From NCBI RefSeq assembly GCF_000002425.4, contig NC_037275.1, positions 5,387,100-5,451,099 of the forward strand: 64,000 nucleotides of DNA, given 5' to 3'. The DNA is from Physcomitrium patens. Its lineage: Eukaryota; Streptophyta; Bryopsida; Funariales; Funariaceae. Of the stretch, positions 12,580-24,793 are shown one piece after another. Both the position numbers and the translations under genes were made by a program. Each line of letters begins with the position of its first letter. Positions within the stretch are counted from its first letter, which is position 1. The notes under the pieces were generated by a model. The model saw only the letters and a list, made by a program, of their open reading frames with translations, had not been told where the DNA came from and made no database searches.

Positions 12580-14300
12580 ATTTTAGATTCAAAGAATTTT
12601 AAAATTTATAAAATTTAATTTATTGTTGTTGTTGCTTATAAAATTCTAAATTTTAAATTCATAAAAAATTTGCAAACTTCACTTTGTTGCTCCAATTTAG
12701 ATTGTTATTTCAAAAAAAAACTTTTATAGAGTGATTTTTATTGTAACTTGATTTTCTTTCATTATACTAGTTAGATCTTTTGATATCTCATGACTACATA
12801 TTAGATGCCATGAATCTTATCATAAATTCTTTCTTCTTCATTTTTCCTACAAACAAAAAATCATTCAATTAAATTTTTAATCTAAAATCATATAATTCAT
12901 GAAATCCATAGACTAAATTTACAAAAATCTACAAAAATTCACAAATCTGTTTTTACACCACACTTAGTTTACATGCATTCAACAGATTTGAAGTCAGCTT
13001 TTGTAGTGCTTCTCTTTATACATTGGCAAGTTGTGTTGCAAAGGTTGCATATTTTCATGGACTTCTATGTCCCTTCTATGTTGCACTTCTATTTGTACTA
13101 TTTCCTTATTACTTTTAGTGTTGTTGTTATTGCTTCACTTTATTGCTTCAATATAGATTATTATTATTTTAAAAAATTATAAAGGGATATTTATCACAAC
13201 TTTATTTGCTTTTATTCTACTAGTTAGATTTTTTTTTGTTCCATGACTATACACTAAATGCCATAAATCTTGCAATGAATCCTTTTTCTTTCATTTCTTT
13301 TATAAACACAAAATCAAATGTAGTTACCATGATTGCTACCTTCATAAAATTTATTGTCTATATTTATAAAATTCTAAATTTATTAATTCATAGAAAGATA
13401 TCAAAAAAAATTAAATTTTAAAATTATAAAATCTTCGTGAACTTCAAAATAACTTGAATTATAAATTTATAGACTCAATTTATAATATCTCGTTCTTACC
13501 TCATTTGATTTGCATAACTTTAGTAAGTTTGAAGTTAGCTTTTGCTTATAGAAATTGTTATTACCCCACTTTATTATTCTTATTCTTTATAAAAAAATTA
13601 TTAAGTACTTTTATTATAACTTCATTTACCTTTATCACAATTGTCATTTTTGTAAAATACTCTTTGTCACAATTTGATTAGCCTTTATTGTAATTCATTG
13701 CCTTCATTGTAATACAAAATCTACATAAAATTCAAATAAAATTCATATAAAATTTATATGAACTTATAATATGTAAATTTATAGTTTATATAGAATTCAT
13801 AATCTACAAATAATATGATTTTCATTCTACAAACATAAAATATTTACATTCCACATAATTTGCATACATTTAATATGTTTAACAAATTCAAAGTTAATTG
13901 GTTGTGTAGGCTATAAAGCAAGAATAATAAGAGCAAATGTGCACTTGCCCAGCAATACTAAGGAGCCATTTTTTTCCACCTTTATGTACTATTTTCTCTA
14001 AGTTACAAGCTTTATTGTGCTAGTTCAATATAGATTTTTTGTACAAACACTCATTTTGATTGCTTTGACTTTTTGTAAAGATGATGTTGGTCTAAGATAT
14101 CATGGAGCATAATAATTACGTTGGAGTTTTAGCGCCATTTGCATTGTCTTCACTACTTGATCAAATTTCAATATGATTAGGAAATTCAAAGTCATCTAGC
14201 TATGTAGGCTATGAAAAAAGAGCAACAACAACAAGAATAAATATATATTGATGTATCACCTTGAAAGCTCAAGCTATCTATCTTAAGCTTAAAATTTTGT
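12580..14300. repeat. Degenerate tandem duplications, no gene seen
   Basis: An AT-rich stretch in which blocks recur with strong divergence. The block CTAGTTAGAT...CATGACTACA...GATGCCATGAATCTT (about 12,765-12,830) recurs near 13,220-13,290, about 460 bases on. The block TTGCATA...TTTGAAGTTAGCTTTTG recurs near 12,975, 13,510, 13,865 and 14,170. The short open frames here are chance products of low GC content. The element behind the repeats was not recognised. Confidence 0.5.
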
Positions 14301-14419
14301 TGTGCTAGTATGGTGCAAACATCTTTTTTGTCGCTATGACTTTTTGTAAAGCCTCTCTTTTAGAAGCCTCTCTTCTCTTTATTGTTCTTAATTTTTTGTG
14401 AAATTTTTGTTGCTTTGAA

Positions 14420-14875
14420 TATTTTTTGCTTTGAGATGTTACATAGCATGTTAGATATTGTTGCTCTACTACTTTTAAGAAGGCACACAATGCATTTAAA
14501 TTGTCATATTGGTAGGAAAATAGAATAAATTTTTTCATCTAATCATGTATAGTATATAATATACATTAATAAAAAAAAAAAAACTACCATTTATATCATT
14601 GTTTCATTCAAAAGCCATGCACAAGATTAAAGAGCATAGTGTTCAAAATATTAATTGTGAATGCAAATATTGAAGTGAATGCAAACATTTGCATTACATA
14701 ATATATAATGTAAAAGCAAATCCAAATCCAAATCACACGATGTTGGCACTTTATTAGCTATTGCTGTTCTATTGCTTTCAAGAGAATGCACAATGTATTT
14801 AAATTGCCAAATTGGAGCCAATTCTCACACCCTATCATATATAACACATAATATACATCAACAACTATATTGTGT
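14420..14875. repeat. Pair of direct repeats, about 320 bases apart
   Basis: Both copies contain a shared order: GATGTT, a block like ATTGTTGCTCTACTACTTT, AGAA-GCACACAATG-ATTTAAATTG, then a block like AATCATGTATAGTATATAATA followed by ACATCAA. Copy 1 is about 14,435-14,580 and copy 2 about 14,738-14,870. Confidence 0.5.
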
Positions 14876-15057
14876 AAGAACCTCATTGTTACTACACACA
14901 CATATAATTACATACAAATATAATTATACATAATTTTAATAGGATATTTTAAGGCTACATACAAATGCTCAAAGTCATTTTTTTTATATAAGTGATAAAA
15001 GAGGTGTTCATTTTTACAAAAGGCCCTTTATTGCAACTTGATGTGTCCTTTAATGTA

Positions 15058-15280
15058 AAAAAAAAAAAAAACAAAACAAAACAAAACAAAAAACAAACAA
15101 ACAAACAAACAAACAAAACAAAACAAAAAGACAAAACACATCATATCAACCAATCAGTGCCTCCTACTGCAATTGAAAAATATATATAATATATCTTGAT
15201 AACCAATTAGTACTCCTTATTGCAGTTAAAAAAAATAAAAACATAATATACCTTGGCAGCCAATCAGTGCCCCTTAGTGC

Positions 15281-15328
<48 letters not shown>

Positions 15329-15360
15329 TACCTTGGCAACTAATCAGTATCCCTTGACAA
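15058..15360. repeat. Roughly 70-base tandem repeat with A-rich linkers
   Basis: Four diverged units of the form CCAATCAGTGCC-CCTA-TGCAATT, A-rich linker, AATATACCTTGGCAA are seen at about 15,145, 15,205, 15,260 and 15,335. The linkers are simple runs: (A)n and AAACAAAC at 15,058-15,130, a long A run at about 15,287-15,311 and (AC)n at about 15,312-15,326. Confidence 0.7.
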
Positions 15361-16029
15361 TGAGTGTTCTATATTACTTTGGCTAATGGAATTTTTTCAT
15401 GCTCTAGCCAAACATAGATTGGTTGATTTATATATATATATATATATATAGTACTTAACGAAAGAAACAAAAGATCATTGAAAATGTAAAATCTTACTTA
15501 ATATTGTCAATCATTTGTTTGGAAGATTTTTTTTGAAATTGAACAAGTACTCATAATAACACGTGGTCACAAAAAATATATATTAATGTTGGTAGAATAA
15601 AATCATCTGCCTTTTACAACCAACAAATGTATAAAACTTTTTAGATTGTTAATGCTAATTTTAAGGGTATTTTTTTTAGTAAAATAAAGTTTAAAAGTTC
15701 AATTATATACATCAATAGTTTTGTTAAAAGTTAGATAATTATTTACACTAATATTTTAAATGTATTGAAAAAGTTTATTTGAAGTACAAAAGAAATAAGT
15801 TATTTTATTCTAAAACTCTATAAATATTCTAAAAATAATTAATTTTATTTTTTATAAATTAATATTAAACAAAATTAAAATAACCTTTATATATATTAAA
15901 CCAATAGATATTTTTTTTATAAAACCATTTATATTTTTTTTTGAAATATTTATTAAATAAGACATTTGATTGATGTGTATATTTTTAATAATTTTTTATA
16001 TTTTAGATAGATGTATGGTTATTATATTA
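15361..16029. other. AT-rich spacer, no gene seen
   Basis: It contains an (AT)n run at about 15,430-15,450 and otherwise only AT-rich sequence without a recognisable domain or repeat partner in the window. Confidence 0.6.
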
Positions 16030-18100
16030 TATTATATTGTGTCTCTATGTAATTGCTTGTATATAAGTATCTTAGTCTTCTTCCTTTGTTATTCATTACA
16101 TTCTTCTTTTATTTTCTATAGGTGAATATAGAAAAAATTAAATATAAAAAATTATTCAAGCATAGGAAATTAAATAAAAAATTATTTAATTATATAAAGA
16201 ATCTTAGTTTATGCTTTCATATCTTAAAACTTATTGCTTTCATATCTTAAGACTTAATTATACAAAATTTAATTAATTATATAAAAAATCTTAGTTTTAT
16301 TAAACAAAATACAAAAACTATTGTACGATATGAAGATAGTCTACTATATATTTACAATGTCTACCAAATAGAATAAACACCATGTTGTAGGGGCATTGTT
16401 ATTATTGCCCTTGCTATTAAAAAACTAATTACGATTACCTCTTTAAGTATAATAATTAATAATAATAAAATCCTACTATATTCTAATGGTATTAGATAGA
16501 CAAAAATACATGATTTATCTTCAACAATCTCCACCTTAAATTGAAGTCTTTTACATAAGTAAAATTAACCATCTACTAATTTATATTACACCTTAATTTC
16601 TTAACATAAAACATAAAATAAATATTTTTTTATGGATCTATTAACCATTTTAAATATTTTATAATTATTATATTTATTCTAATTTTTTTTTTATCAAACT
16701 AACATAATTAAACTTTGTGATTTATTTATTTTTGATGTTATGTGTCAATTAAATTGTAAAGATTTGTTTGTTTGTTTGTTTTTTTTTTTTTTTAAATATC
16801 TAGTTTAGCTCATGAAAATAGATGATTCTTAAATCTATCTTGTTTTCTAATTATACTTATAGCATATAAGATATTAAGTCTAGCATATACCATTGCATAT
16901 AAAATATTAGATTTTTTTTTCTTTATTCTTACTACAAGGACATAGTATTAAAGAAAATTTGAAAAAGTAACATATTATACTTTAGACTTTGAGATGACTA
17001 TTGTAAACCTTTGCAAATCTAAATATGTACATATGAGTATTTTTTGAATATATGTATAAAAATATATTAGATATTATTTTTTAATTTTATAAAATATATA
17101 ATATTTATAAAATTTTAAAATTAAAGACTTTACTTATTTAAGAAATAAAATTTGTATAGTTTTATAAATCCATGTTAATTTATGTAATCTAATCATACAT
17201 GCTATAATTAAATCACAGCCATTAATATTACTCTTAAATAGATGTAACTTTAACTATCATAGTATCACCAAAAACATTATATATATTCCTGATCCTCTTC
17301 ATTTGCATCATTACATAAATTTTCTTAGCAACTTTCAAAACTCTGCCCTTTTCTACTCTTTAACAACCAATTGAATGTAGTTCACCTAAAAAATTCAAGT
17401 TTGTGTATAGTTTAGAAAATAACTTAAATAATAATGAATAATCGCATACTTAAATCAGAATAAATAGCAATAAAGGTTTTTTTTATTATTTTTCAATTTG
17501 ATATTAATGCTAGTAAAGTTACAAATTTTTTTGAAGGTGTTTAATTTTGCACATAAAGATTATGTGTTGGTGTATTTTTTATCATAATTATTACTCCAAG
17601 TATAGTTAAATGTTTTGAATGATTTTTAATATTCAAACTCTCAGCATGCTTTTACAACTTTGATACTAAGATTTTGTCATAATATTATAAAAAATCTCTT
17701 TTATAAGATTTAATAATTTTTTTTAATGTATCATATCCAATTTAACTCAATCTCTTTATACCCTTTGCCTTCATTTTTTTTCAAGAATTTCTAATACAAT
17801 TTGTTTAATCCTTATTATACATATAAATCTTATGTTCTCAATAACTACAAGCCAAAAAGAGTTCTGTTTATTCAGTTTTTTTTCTTTGAATATTGCATTT
17901 CATAATTTTTCCACCATACTTTTTTAATAGCAATTTCTGAATAATCATCCACAAATTTATACACTTCTAAAAACATATACACATAATTCGAATATTTCAC
18001 TAAAATTTGGTCATGCATACACAATTGTGGCTCTATCAAGCTAAGTATTGTAAAAGAAATGCCTCAATTTCTTCTCTTTTTTTTTGAAATTACTTAAAGG
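16030..18100 (-). mobile_element. Ty1/copia relic with 3' LTR
   Basis: On the minus strand, AAGGTGGAGAT (16,527-16,537) is followed immediately by TGTTGAAGATAAATC. This is the typical copia polypurine tract and LTR start, so 16,526 is an LTR border. To the right, decayed integrase is readable: VYKFVDDYSE near 17,950-17,980 (family FIDDYSR with a catalytic Asp) and a broken VVKE-KRAEF segment near 17,340-17,380 (family GVVERKRAEL, with the catalytic Glu). Reverse transcriptase is not readable. The left LTR border is not certain; TG at 16,038 is one option. Confidence 0.5.
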
Positions 18101-18146
18101 TGGTTATAAATAATGAAGAAACTTGGTATGTTATATCTAATTCAAG

Positions 18147-18150
<4 letters not shown>

Positions 18151-18179
<29 letters not shown>
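18151..18179. repeat. (AT)n microsatellite
   Basis: About 14 AT units in AT-rich spacer. No gene is seen from 18,100 to 18,540. Confidence 0.9.
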
Positions 18180-18186
<7 letters not shown>

Positions 18187-18540
18187 TAATAATTTATATT
18201 TAAATTTTAGTTTAAAAATAAATACATTAATAAAGTAGCACTGTTTTCTAAGACTGCATAAATGTAGTTTATTGGACTTTAAAGAAAATTACTAAAAACA
18301 AATACTTCAAAATTTCAAAAACAAAAATAGATTTATTAAAGACACCATCAAACATATCAATAATTTTTATATAGACATTTATACTTTTAGAAATTAAATA
18401 TTTTTGGCGTGGTAGTTGTCCCAAGTATCTAAAAGCATGATCCAACTATTAAAATTATCAACACCACCAAATTAACCTACTTTTATTTTAAGTGATGTAA
18501 TAATTCAACTTTTTTCTTATTTGAATACACATCCTCAAGA

Positions 18541-19231
18541 CATGAAATTAGTCATAAACACCTCTCTGAACTCTCACCTCTGTGCCCAAAAAAGTTACAA
18601 CAAAGAATGAGAGGCTAACCCTAAAACACACCAGGAGCAAACTTACGAGGGATTCAAATCAACAACAAACCCACATCCACAAGCTCTCCAACCATGAACA
18701 TAAAGAGTCTCAAAATGCTACTTTGGAGAAACCAATGCATGGTACACAGATGAAAGGCATTCATATTAAGACACTCAGTGGCAGTCAAAGATGTTTTCTT
18801 GTAAAAGAAACATTGTGTTTGTCTTGAACAGTGCATTTTAATGCAGGGTCAAACTTCTAAAGCTTTAAAAAAAATGTGGGTAGTTGGATCAGACCAAAAT
18901 CTTAACATGTGTCAAACTTGAATTACATCCCATATCAGCAGAAAAATTTGATGCAGAAACAGTCTTGTTGTTTTGTGGCATTAGCAGTCACACTGTCAAA
19001 ATCACAAATAATGTGACAAAAATACCACATTGGGTCTACAAAACTCAAAAAATTTCATCACAATGTTTCAAGGTGATGCCTGATTTGACACTACAAAGGT
19101 TACAAAAGCTCGTAGTTGATAATTCAAGCATGCTGGTTGTACAAGTGATTCTTTTAACCTTTGGAGTTGTGGTGCCTATGGAGTTTGGAGTTATGGTGAC
19201 TAAGAGGTGGGTAGATAGCAAAAGGTTTTGA
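18541..19231. other. Low-copy island of higher GC, function unknown
   Basis: Base composition rises above its surroundings. The longest plus-strand open frame is 18,884-19,231 (115 codons). Its translation starts MDQTKILTCVKLELHPISAE and ends in a hydrophobic stretch LVVQVILLTFGVVVPMEFG; I recognise no family. A second frame at 18,582-18,827 has a basic, polar composition. Neither has a convincing start context or splice pattern, so no gene is claimed. It could be a remnant of a host gene or of an unknown element. Confidence 0.3.
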
Positions 19232-19259
19232 AAATGTTGCACTTAACTAAGACCAAGTA

Positions 19260-20113
19260 ATGTACATTGTAAGCTTTATTCATTATCATTTTAGGAGTTG
19301 TTGATATTTTAAGAATGTAATAATAAATTTATTTATTGACCAAGTTAACATCAAATTCAATTTTAGAATACAAGTAAAGTAGTATGAATAGATGTGATAT
19401 AAAAAGTTGAAAATAATTTCAATCTTAAATTTCACAAAATTGGATAAATATTTTATGTAATATTTTGAAATATATATAACTGAGATTTATAAACATACAA
19501 ACTATTTCTCATATTATTTTAGTGTGTTAATTTTGAATTTTGACAATATATTAAATAAAATAATATTTATTTTTATTAAAGTAATATTATCTTATTGATT
19601 AATTCTATTTATTTATAAATATTTATGCTTGATTTTTTTATTATGTATTACATAAAAATGTATAATTAAAATTTAATTTTATACATAAAAAGTTTTTTAG
19701 TTCCATATCTTTATTTTTTAATATACTTAATTTACAAAAAAAAAAATTAAATTACTTTCTGGGAGTTTTAAAATAATAATATTACAAATGAATTTCATAT
19801 GTTTTATTTTGGACATGTTTTATAGAAACAAGTCAGTAAAAATATAATATTTTTAATTCTATACCTAATAGTATGTTTTATATATATAATATACATATAA
19901 AATCATGCATGTTTATTTATTTCTAATTACTTGTATAATATAAAAAACTTATTTATACATAATTTATATGTAAAAAATATATGTTTTTATTATATTTTTA
20001 ATTTTCTTATTTCAGTAATACTTAAACATATCATACATTATAAAAATATCTAACAATATAAAAAATAAACTCAGCACAAACAATTATAAGGCAACTCAAC
20101 ATGATTGGAGAAG
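19260..20113. other. AT-rich spacer, no gene seen
   Basis: Very AT-rich sequence with no recognisable domain, RNA gene or repeat partner in this window. Confidence 0.6.
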
Positions 20114-20631
20114 TATCAAGGACATGAATTACAAACATTAAAAACCTTAATATATTCTTATTTCACTCAAAAAGAGTAGATATTTAGTCAAAAGAAGTAT
20201 AGTATTAAAACTAGAATAGCTATTGGTAAAGAGAAGAAGACTAAAGACTCTTGAAATAAGACCATGGACAAGAGAAGTATTGATAAGAGAGAAGAAGGCT
20301 TTACTCTTGTCTCCATATATACTATTTAGTTAGGAGCTATGTGGCACCATTCTATAGGACTTCCAACATGTGTCCAACTTATAAGACATGTGTGTAACTT
20401 GCAAGACAAGTTTCCTACGTATATACTACATGGACAACTTGTACAATAAGTCATCAATATGTGCGACACATGGCCAACTTGTCAACCAAATTTCCAACCT
20501 AGCAATCAACTACAAACATGTATAAAACCAAATCATGTCTATAAAGCTTTTCTACAAGATATTATCAAATCTATCTTCATTTACCTTCTACCTAACACTT
20601 TTTATCTAAATAATCATGTATATCTATAATA
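20114..20631 (-). mobile_element. Solo LTR of the G1/G2/G3 chromovirus family
   Basis: Full-length alignment to the 548-549 base LTRs at 6,832 and 8,103 and to 59,330-59,859. The ends are decayed TGTCAT (now TATTAT) and TTGACA (now TTGATA). Flanking bases AGAAG (20,109-20,113) and AAAAG (20,632-20,636) form a 5-base target duplication with one G/A change. No internal element sequence adjoins it, so it is a solo LTR left by LTR-LTR recombination. Confidence 0.8.
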
Positions 20632-21777
20632 AAAAGCAATTTTGACCACAAAAATATCTATTAAAATAAGAAAACAAACCAAGTATGGTTGGAGAAGCAA
20701 TTTTGATTAAAATTATGTAAGAAAAATATTCATTGAAGTATATAGATATACAACAATAGAAAACATGGAAGTAGAATAATAATAAAAAAATAATAATAAT
20801 CTTACATAGTTCAAAGTATAGACGATTTTATAATCTATACTTTGAATTTGAATTAAGTGGTAGAAAGTTTAGTTGAAAGGACAGTAGATTATATGTTTGA
20901 ATAAAATATATAAAAATTACATCTTTTGTTTTTTTTTTTATTTTCTTAGTTTATAAATTGGAAGGTGAGACATATGAATTTAGAATATATAGTTACACAA
21001 ATAAGAATCCTTTCATATGTCTATAACCATATTTGAGAGTTTAATTTTAATTATTAGAGTCATATTTAGAAGTCAAGTGTGATATTTTTGATGTAGTTAT
21101 ATTAATTTAATCAATTTTTTTTAATGATAGGATAGCAAGATTTAGTGTTGATTAAATATAAAATCAAAACCCAGTATTAAGAATATTTAACAAAATTCAT
21201 CCATAATTTATATATTTTTAATTTTTAATTTATAAAGATTATTTTTTATAAAATATTATTTAATATTTTTATTTAAATAAAATAAATATTATACTTATAA
21301 GATGATAATAAAATTAAATATTTTTTATAAAAAGAATAAAAAGGAGAATTTTCAACCATAATTTAGAAAGAAATTGGTAATTCAAGAAGAATTAACTTAA
21401 ATTATAAGGTTATAAATTTTGGAATGACTTATTTTGGTTTGATGGAAGAATTTTTTTAGAATATAATATTATTTCTTTATATTTTTTAATACTAACCTAT
21501 TAATACTTAAATTTTATAATTTTTATAATGCATGTGATAGATTTAAGTTATTGTTTTTAATATTTTTAGAATATATTATGTTGTCTTAAAAAATGTTATT
21601 AATTTTATTTTTGAATTAATTTTTAAAGTAATATTTAAATAATATTCAAAGTGTACATATGTATATATCTATACTTAAATCCTAATTTTTTACAAATCAC
21701 GTATACTTAGTAGATTTTTATATGTAGAAAACAAGGTGAGAGGTTGCAACTTTCAAAACCTTTGATTGGCTGAAATT

Positions 21778-21780
<3 letters not shown>
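20632..21780. other. AT-rich spacer, no gene seen
   Basis: Just after the solo LTR a short unit (GGTTGGAGAAGCAATTTTGA at about 20,689) repeats the sequence that flanks the LTR (ATTGGAGAAG before it, CAATTTTGA after it), a small local duplication. The remainder is AT-rich without recognisable content. Confidence 0.6.
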
Positions 21781-21812
<32 letters not shown>

Positions 21813-21960
21813 CTTTGAAACATCAAGGGGGTTAACCACTTGATCATAGGTTTTCCATCAAGCATGAAGGAAATTTTACTGCAATGGATCGAACCCTTAA
21901 CCAGTGCATTTTGCTTTGGGTACCTTATGCCATCATCTAGTAATTTAGGGTCATCTCAGA
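21781..21960 (-). mobile_element. tRNA-derived SINE with poly(A) tail
   Basis: On the minus strand a TGGCATAAGG box (complement of 21,923-21,932) and a GGTTCGATCC box (complement of 21,886-21,895) lie 27 bases apart. They match the A and B boxes of an internal RNA polymerase III promoter. About 75 bases further the element ends in a run of 32 A (T run at 21,781-21,812). A pol III promoter plus a 3' poly(A) tail is the signature of a SINE. The 5' end is approximate. No clear target duplication was found; the flanks are themselves a diverged repeat (ACAAGGTGAGAGG at 21,731; ACAAAGTGAGAGG at 22,020). Confidence 0.6.
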
Positions 21961-22505
21961 CCTTAAAGTGAGAAGTTTCATTGAATTTGCTTTAAACAAA
22001 GGCAAGTTTATACTTAAGGAACAAAGTGAGAGGGCTCAATTTTTAAATCATTTGATTGTTTATGACTTAGAAGAAAATTATAGAAAATTAAAAAGTTTTT
22101 TTTAGAATTTATTGCAAAAATAAAAATAAAAATAAAATACAATCAAAATATATATTTCGTATTTTATATAATTGTTGGAAGAAAGATATGAGTTGACATT
22201 TCTAGATTTTTAGTGGAAAACAAAATTTGAGTGTGTATTATGTCTTCTTTTCATTTGATACTTTATTCAAAGGCCACTTCAAGAAACCTTTGTAAGGTTT
22301 TGCACCATGGACTTTCAAAGTGGGTTTCTAGGTATAAAAACACCTTGTAACACATTTACTAATTATCATTGTCCTTCAAAATATGTAGATACAAATTCAC
22401 ACTATAATTTACATTAAACAAATAATAAAAAAAACACAATATGGTTCAATTCATTTTATTTGCATGTGATTTTAATAAGTTTAGTGTCACAAAGTCAAAT
22501 TTAGA
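21961..22505. other. AT-rich spacer, no gene seen
   Basis: Apart from the short repeat at about 22,020, nothing recognisable is visible; it leads into the GC-richer gene island. Confidence 0.55.
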
Positions 22506-22510
22506 TTGCA

Positions 22511-22771
22511 ATGTGCACAAAGCATCATGGCAGTTGGAAGAATTCAATGTGGGGAGGTAACCCTCAACCTAAAAACCTCCGTGCAACTGCGAAGTATGAT
22601 GACCTTTCATCCAAATTCAGGCTTGAAGGAGTTTTGTCGTTCCTGTTTTGTTTTATTGTCCTTGCCATGTCCTTGCCTGTCCTTTATCAATTTCTACAGC
22701 GGCAAAACATCAAAATAAAGGCAGCAAATGACAAGAACTGCTTCACAAATTTCGTCAATCGATTTGGCTAG
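22511..22771 (+). CDS. Possible small single-pass membrane protein (hypothetical)
   Basis: An open frame of 86 codons from ATG at 22,511 to TAG at 22,769-22,771. The predicted protein has a polar, glycine-containing N-terminus (about residues 1-38) and one hydrophobic segment (about 41-61, VLSFLFCFIVLAMSLPVLYQF). The tail is basic and ends CFTNFVNRFG. I recognise no family. GC content and codon use are closer to the nearby GAPN gene than to the spacers. It may be a whole small gene or one exon; no upstream splice acceptor was assigned, and a second frame (22,506-22,718) overlaps it, so the call is tentative. Confidence 0.35.
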   Translation: MCTKHHGSWKNSMWGGNPQPKNLRATAKYDDLSSKFRLEGVLSFLFCFIVLAMSLPVLYQFLQRQNIKIKAANDKNCFTNFVNRFG

Positions 22772-22828
22772 TGCTCAAAATTGAACTTTTATGTAATGCT
22801 GGTGATGTGGAGAACCGTAAGTTTTCCT

Positions 22829-22866
22829 GAAATTAGGGTTAGGGTTTTAGAAATTAGGGTTTCGGG
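22829..22866 (+). promoter_or_regulatory. Cluster of telo-box-like motifs
   Basis: Three TTAGGGTT-type motifs in under 40 bases (ATTAGGGTTAGGGTTTTAG, then AATTAGGGTTTCGGG). Telo-boxes (AAACCCTAA on the other strand) are common in promoters of plant housekeeping and translation genes. This may mark a promoter at the left edge of the island, in either direction. Confidence 0.45.
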
Positions 22867-24000
22867 CACTAGGGCAACCTTCGAAAGCCCCAGGGCGAGC
22901 TTCTCGTCTGTGGCTCTTCGGGATCTCACCGATATGCTTGCAGTGTGAGCGAGGACGACAAAGCAAGTGTCGACGAGAGCGGTGAAGGTTGATGCCCACA
23001 CTCACTGCGTGTATGCACGGCACTTGTGGTGTTTGATCACTTTGGACGAACTCCCCTCTTTTGACGCCCGAGATTTTTGATCCATACCTCCACCGAATGC
23101 GAGAATGCACACAAGGAGTGAAATCATCTCAACTATTATCGTCGCAGGTGTGGTGCTGTTCACTCAGCAGATCTCCATGAACAGTCATAGAGCACTCACG
23201 CAGCAAACGCGGCCCCAGCTTCTCCAACCTCCGGCAATTCGGTGTTTGGTCAGCTTACTGCGCGCGGCCTCGCCGGTGTCTGGATAAAAACGTCCCTCCT
23301 CCACATGCGTAGGACAGTGTCTCCGCAGAGAAGCAATGAAAATTTCAAAGGATAAGAAATTAAACAGATTGGCCACTTAGATTTTCTGTGAGATTTTGAT
23401 GAAAACTTCCTCGTGTCGAAACTTCTGGTAAGCCTTCGCATTGGAAAGCCGATACGGAATTGGATACTGTGTGCACGTTTGTGTGTCTAACAATACACGG
23501 CACGAATTTCCGTAGAGATAAAGGGGAGAATTTGGTGATGTCGGACAATTGGACTTCGGGTGAAGCAATCGCTGGACTGACTTCAACACCAGTGGCGAAC
23601 TCCAACTTCCAACGACTCCCATGGACTGGGCCGACGTGGACGACCGCAAGACCAGCATATTCTCCAGCACCATATTCTCCAGCACACTGTGCGATGCAAG
23701 CCCCAAAATTATTGAAAGCAAGTCGGAAAAGCTCCAAAATAGCTCCCAGTCCGAAGACGAGAAAAATGGGTGGCCAATACGGAGGCAGCTTTAACGCCAG
23801 AGGCTAGACGAAGGAGAGCCACTCAAGGCAAAGCCTCCTTTTTCGTGTGATGGCTTTGAAGGCCACGAGGCCGAGACGCAAGACTCGGGTAGATCCGACC
23901 CGGTGGACCCCGGTTTCCAGCTGCTTGCGTCTCTGAGCCCCGCCACAACGAGCTATCGATCACCAGGAAAATTTAGCAACCGCCGGATCCCAGTTTTCCG
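22867..24000. other. GC-rich, CpG-rich island without an assignable gene
   Basis: A stretch near 50 % GC with many CpG, unlike the flanks. Short frames are open on both strands. On plus, 23,460-23,807 (115 codons) overlaps 23,621-23,794 (57 codons, MDWADVDDRKTSIFSS). On minus, 23,360-23,737 is open. None has a recognisable domain, and overlapping open frames are expected where stops are rare. It may hold the 5' region of GAPN, a second transcript or a decayed gene. Confidence 0.4.
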
Positions 24001-24135
24001 CTGCTATTTACATCGCCCCTCCACTGCTCTCTTAGTCGATAGTTTCTTCTTCCCACGCTGCTACTCTTTGGCTCACGGCCTTGTGGTTCATCGGGGAAGC
24101 ACCCTCGTAGCATTGCTGCCGCATTTGTGCTTCTG

Positions 24136-24771
24136 GTAAGTTATCGGGGTGTTCATATTGCGCGTGCTTGTTGAGGTTTGAGGACTTGGCATATATTATG
24201 AGGAAGAGTTCCGATATGCTCATCTGTTCAGTTACTTATTCCTGTTCACCTTTGGGTTCTTGGTTACTTTCCTTTTTTTTTCATTGATGCATCAGAATTT
24301 GGATCATCGTGAAGTCGCTTTGGTTGTGGAGCTGTAGATACTTAACTCACAATGCGAGATACCTCAATGGTTTGTTTTGGTAGTCTCGTTGTGCACTCTG
24401 TTGCTATGGCTTGCTTGAACCAAGTAGAGACCTATCGGGAACAGTTGATGACTGTAGGCAGGATGTTGACGACAAGTCGTGGCGTCACTTGGGCTTCAGC
24501 TTGATCTGCTTGAGCTAATAATCTTTTTGCATACCCGACCCTTGTGTTGTACTATTAGAAGTCGATCGTTAATTCTGCCACACCAGCTTGAAATTGGGCT
24601 TGTGGTGCGTGAGTCGAATGCATGGTCTAATTTTGATCCTCGTCTCCGCTGTCATGGAATGACAGGTCAGGGTTATTGGTTTTCTTTTTTCCCTCAGAAA
24701 TGTTCAATGCTAATGGTGTGCGATATGCCAATGATGGGAACGATATTTACTAGAGTCTCTGCCTTTCACAG
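24136..24771 (+). other. Probable intron in the GAPN 5' UTR
   Basis: A donor CTG/GTAAGTTA at 24,136 and an acceptor with a pyrimidine-rich lead, TGCCTTTCACAG ending at 24,771, bracket 636 bases. They leave a 22-base leader between the acceptor and the start codon at 24,794. The upstream exon (from about 24,000) is pyrimidine-rich like a plant leader. Leader introns often raise expression. The assignment rests on splice consensus and position only. Confidence 0.55.
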
Positions 24772-24793
24772 GTTCTGTTAAGAAACTGTCAAG

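Noticed and set aside
14305..14538. Basic 77-codon minus-strand protein
   Set aside because: It lies in degenerate tandem duplications, has no recognisable family, and low-complexity Lys/Arg content is common in such AT-rich DNA.
21880..21935. tRNA gene on the minus strand
   Set aside because: A and B boxes are present but no cloverleaf stems could be found and a poly(A) tail follows; a SINE explains it better.
23360..23737. Minus-strand gene in the GC-rich island
   Set aside because: Frames are open on both strands at once, as expected for GC-rich DNA with few stops; no domain or splice signals support it.
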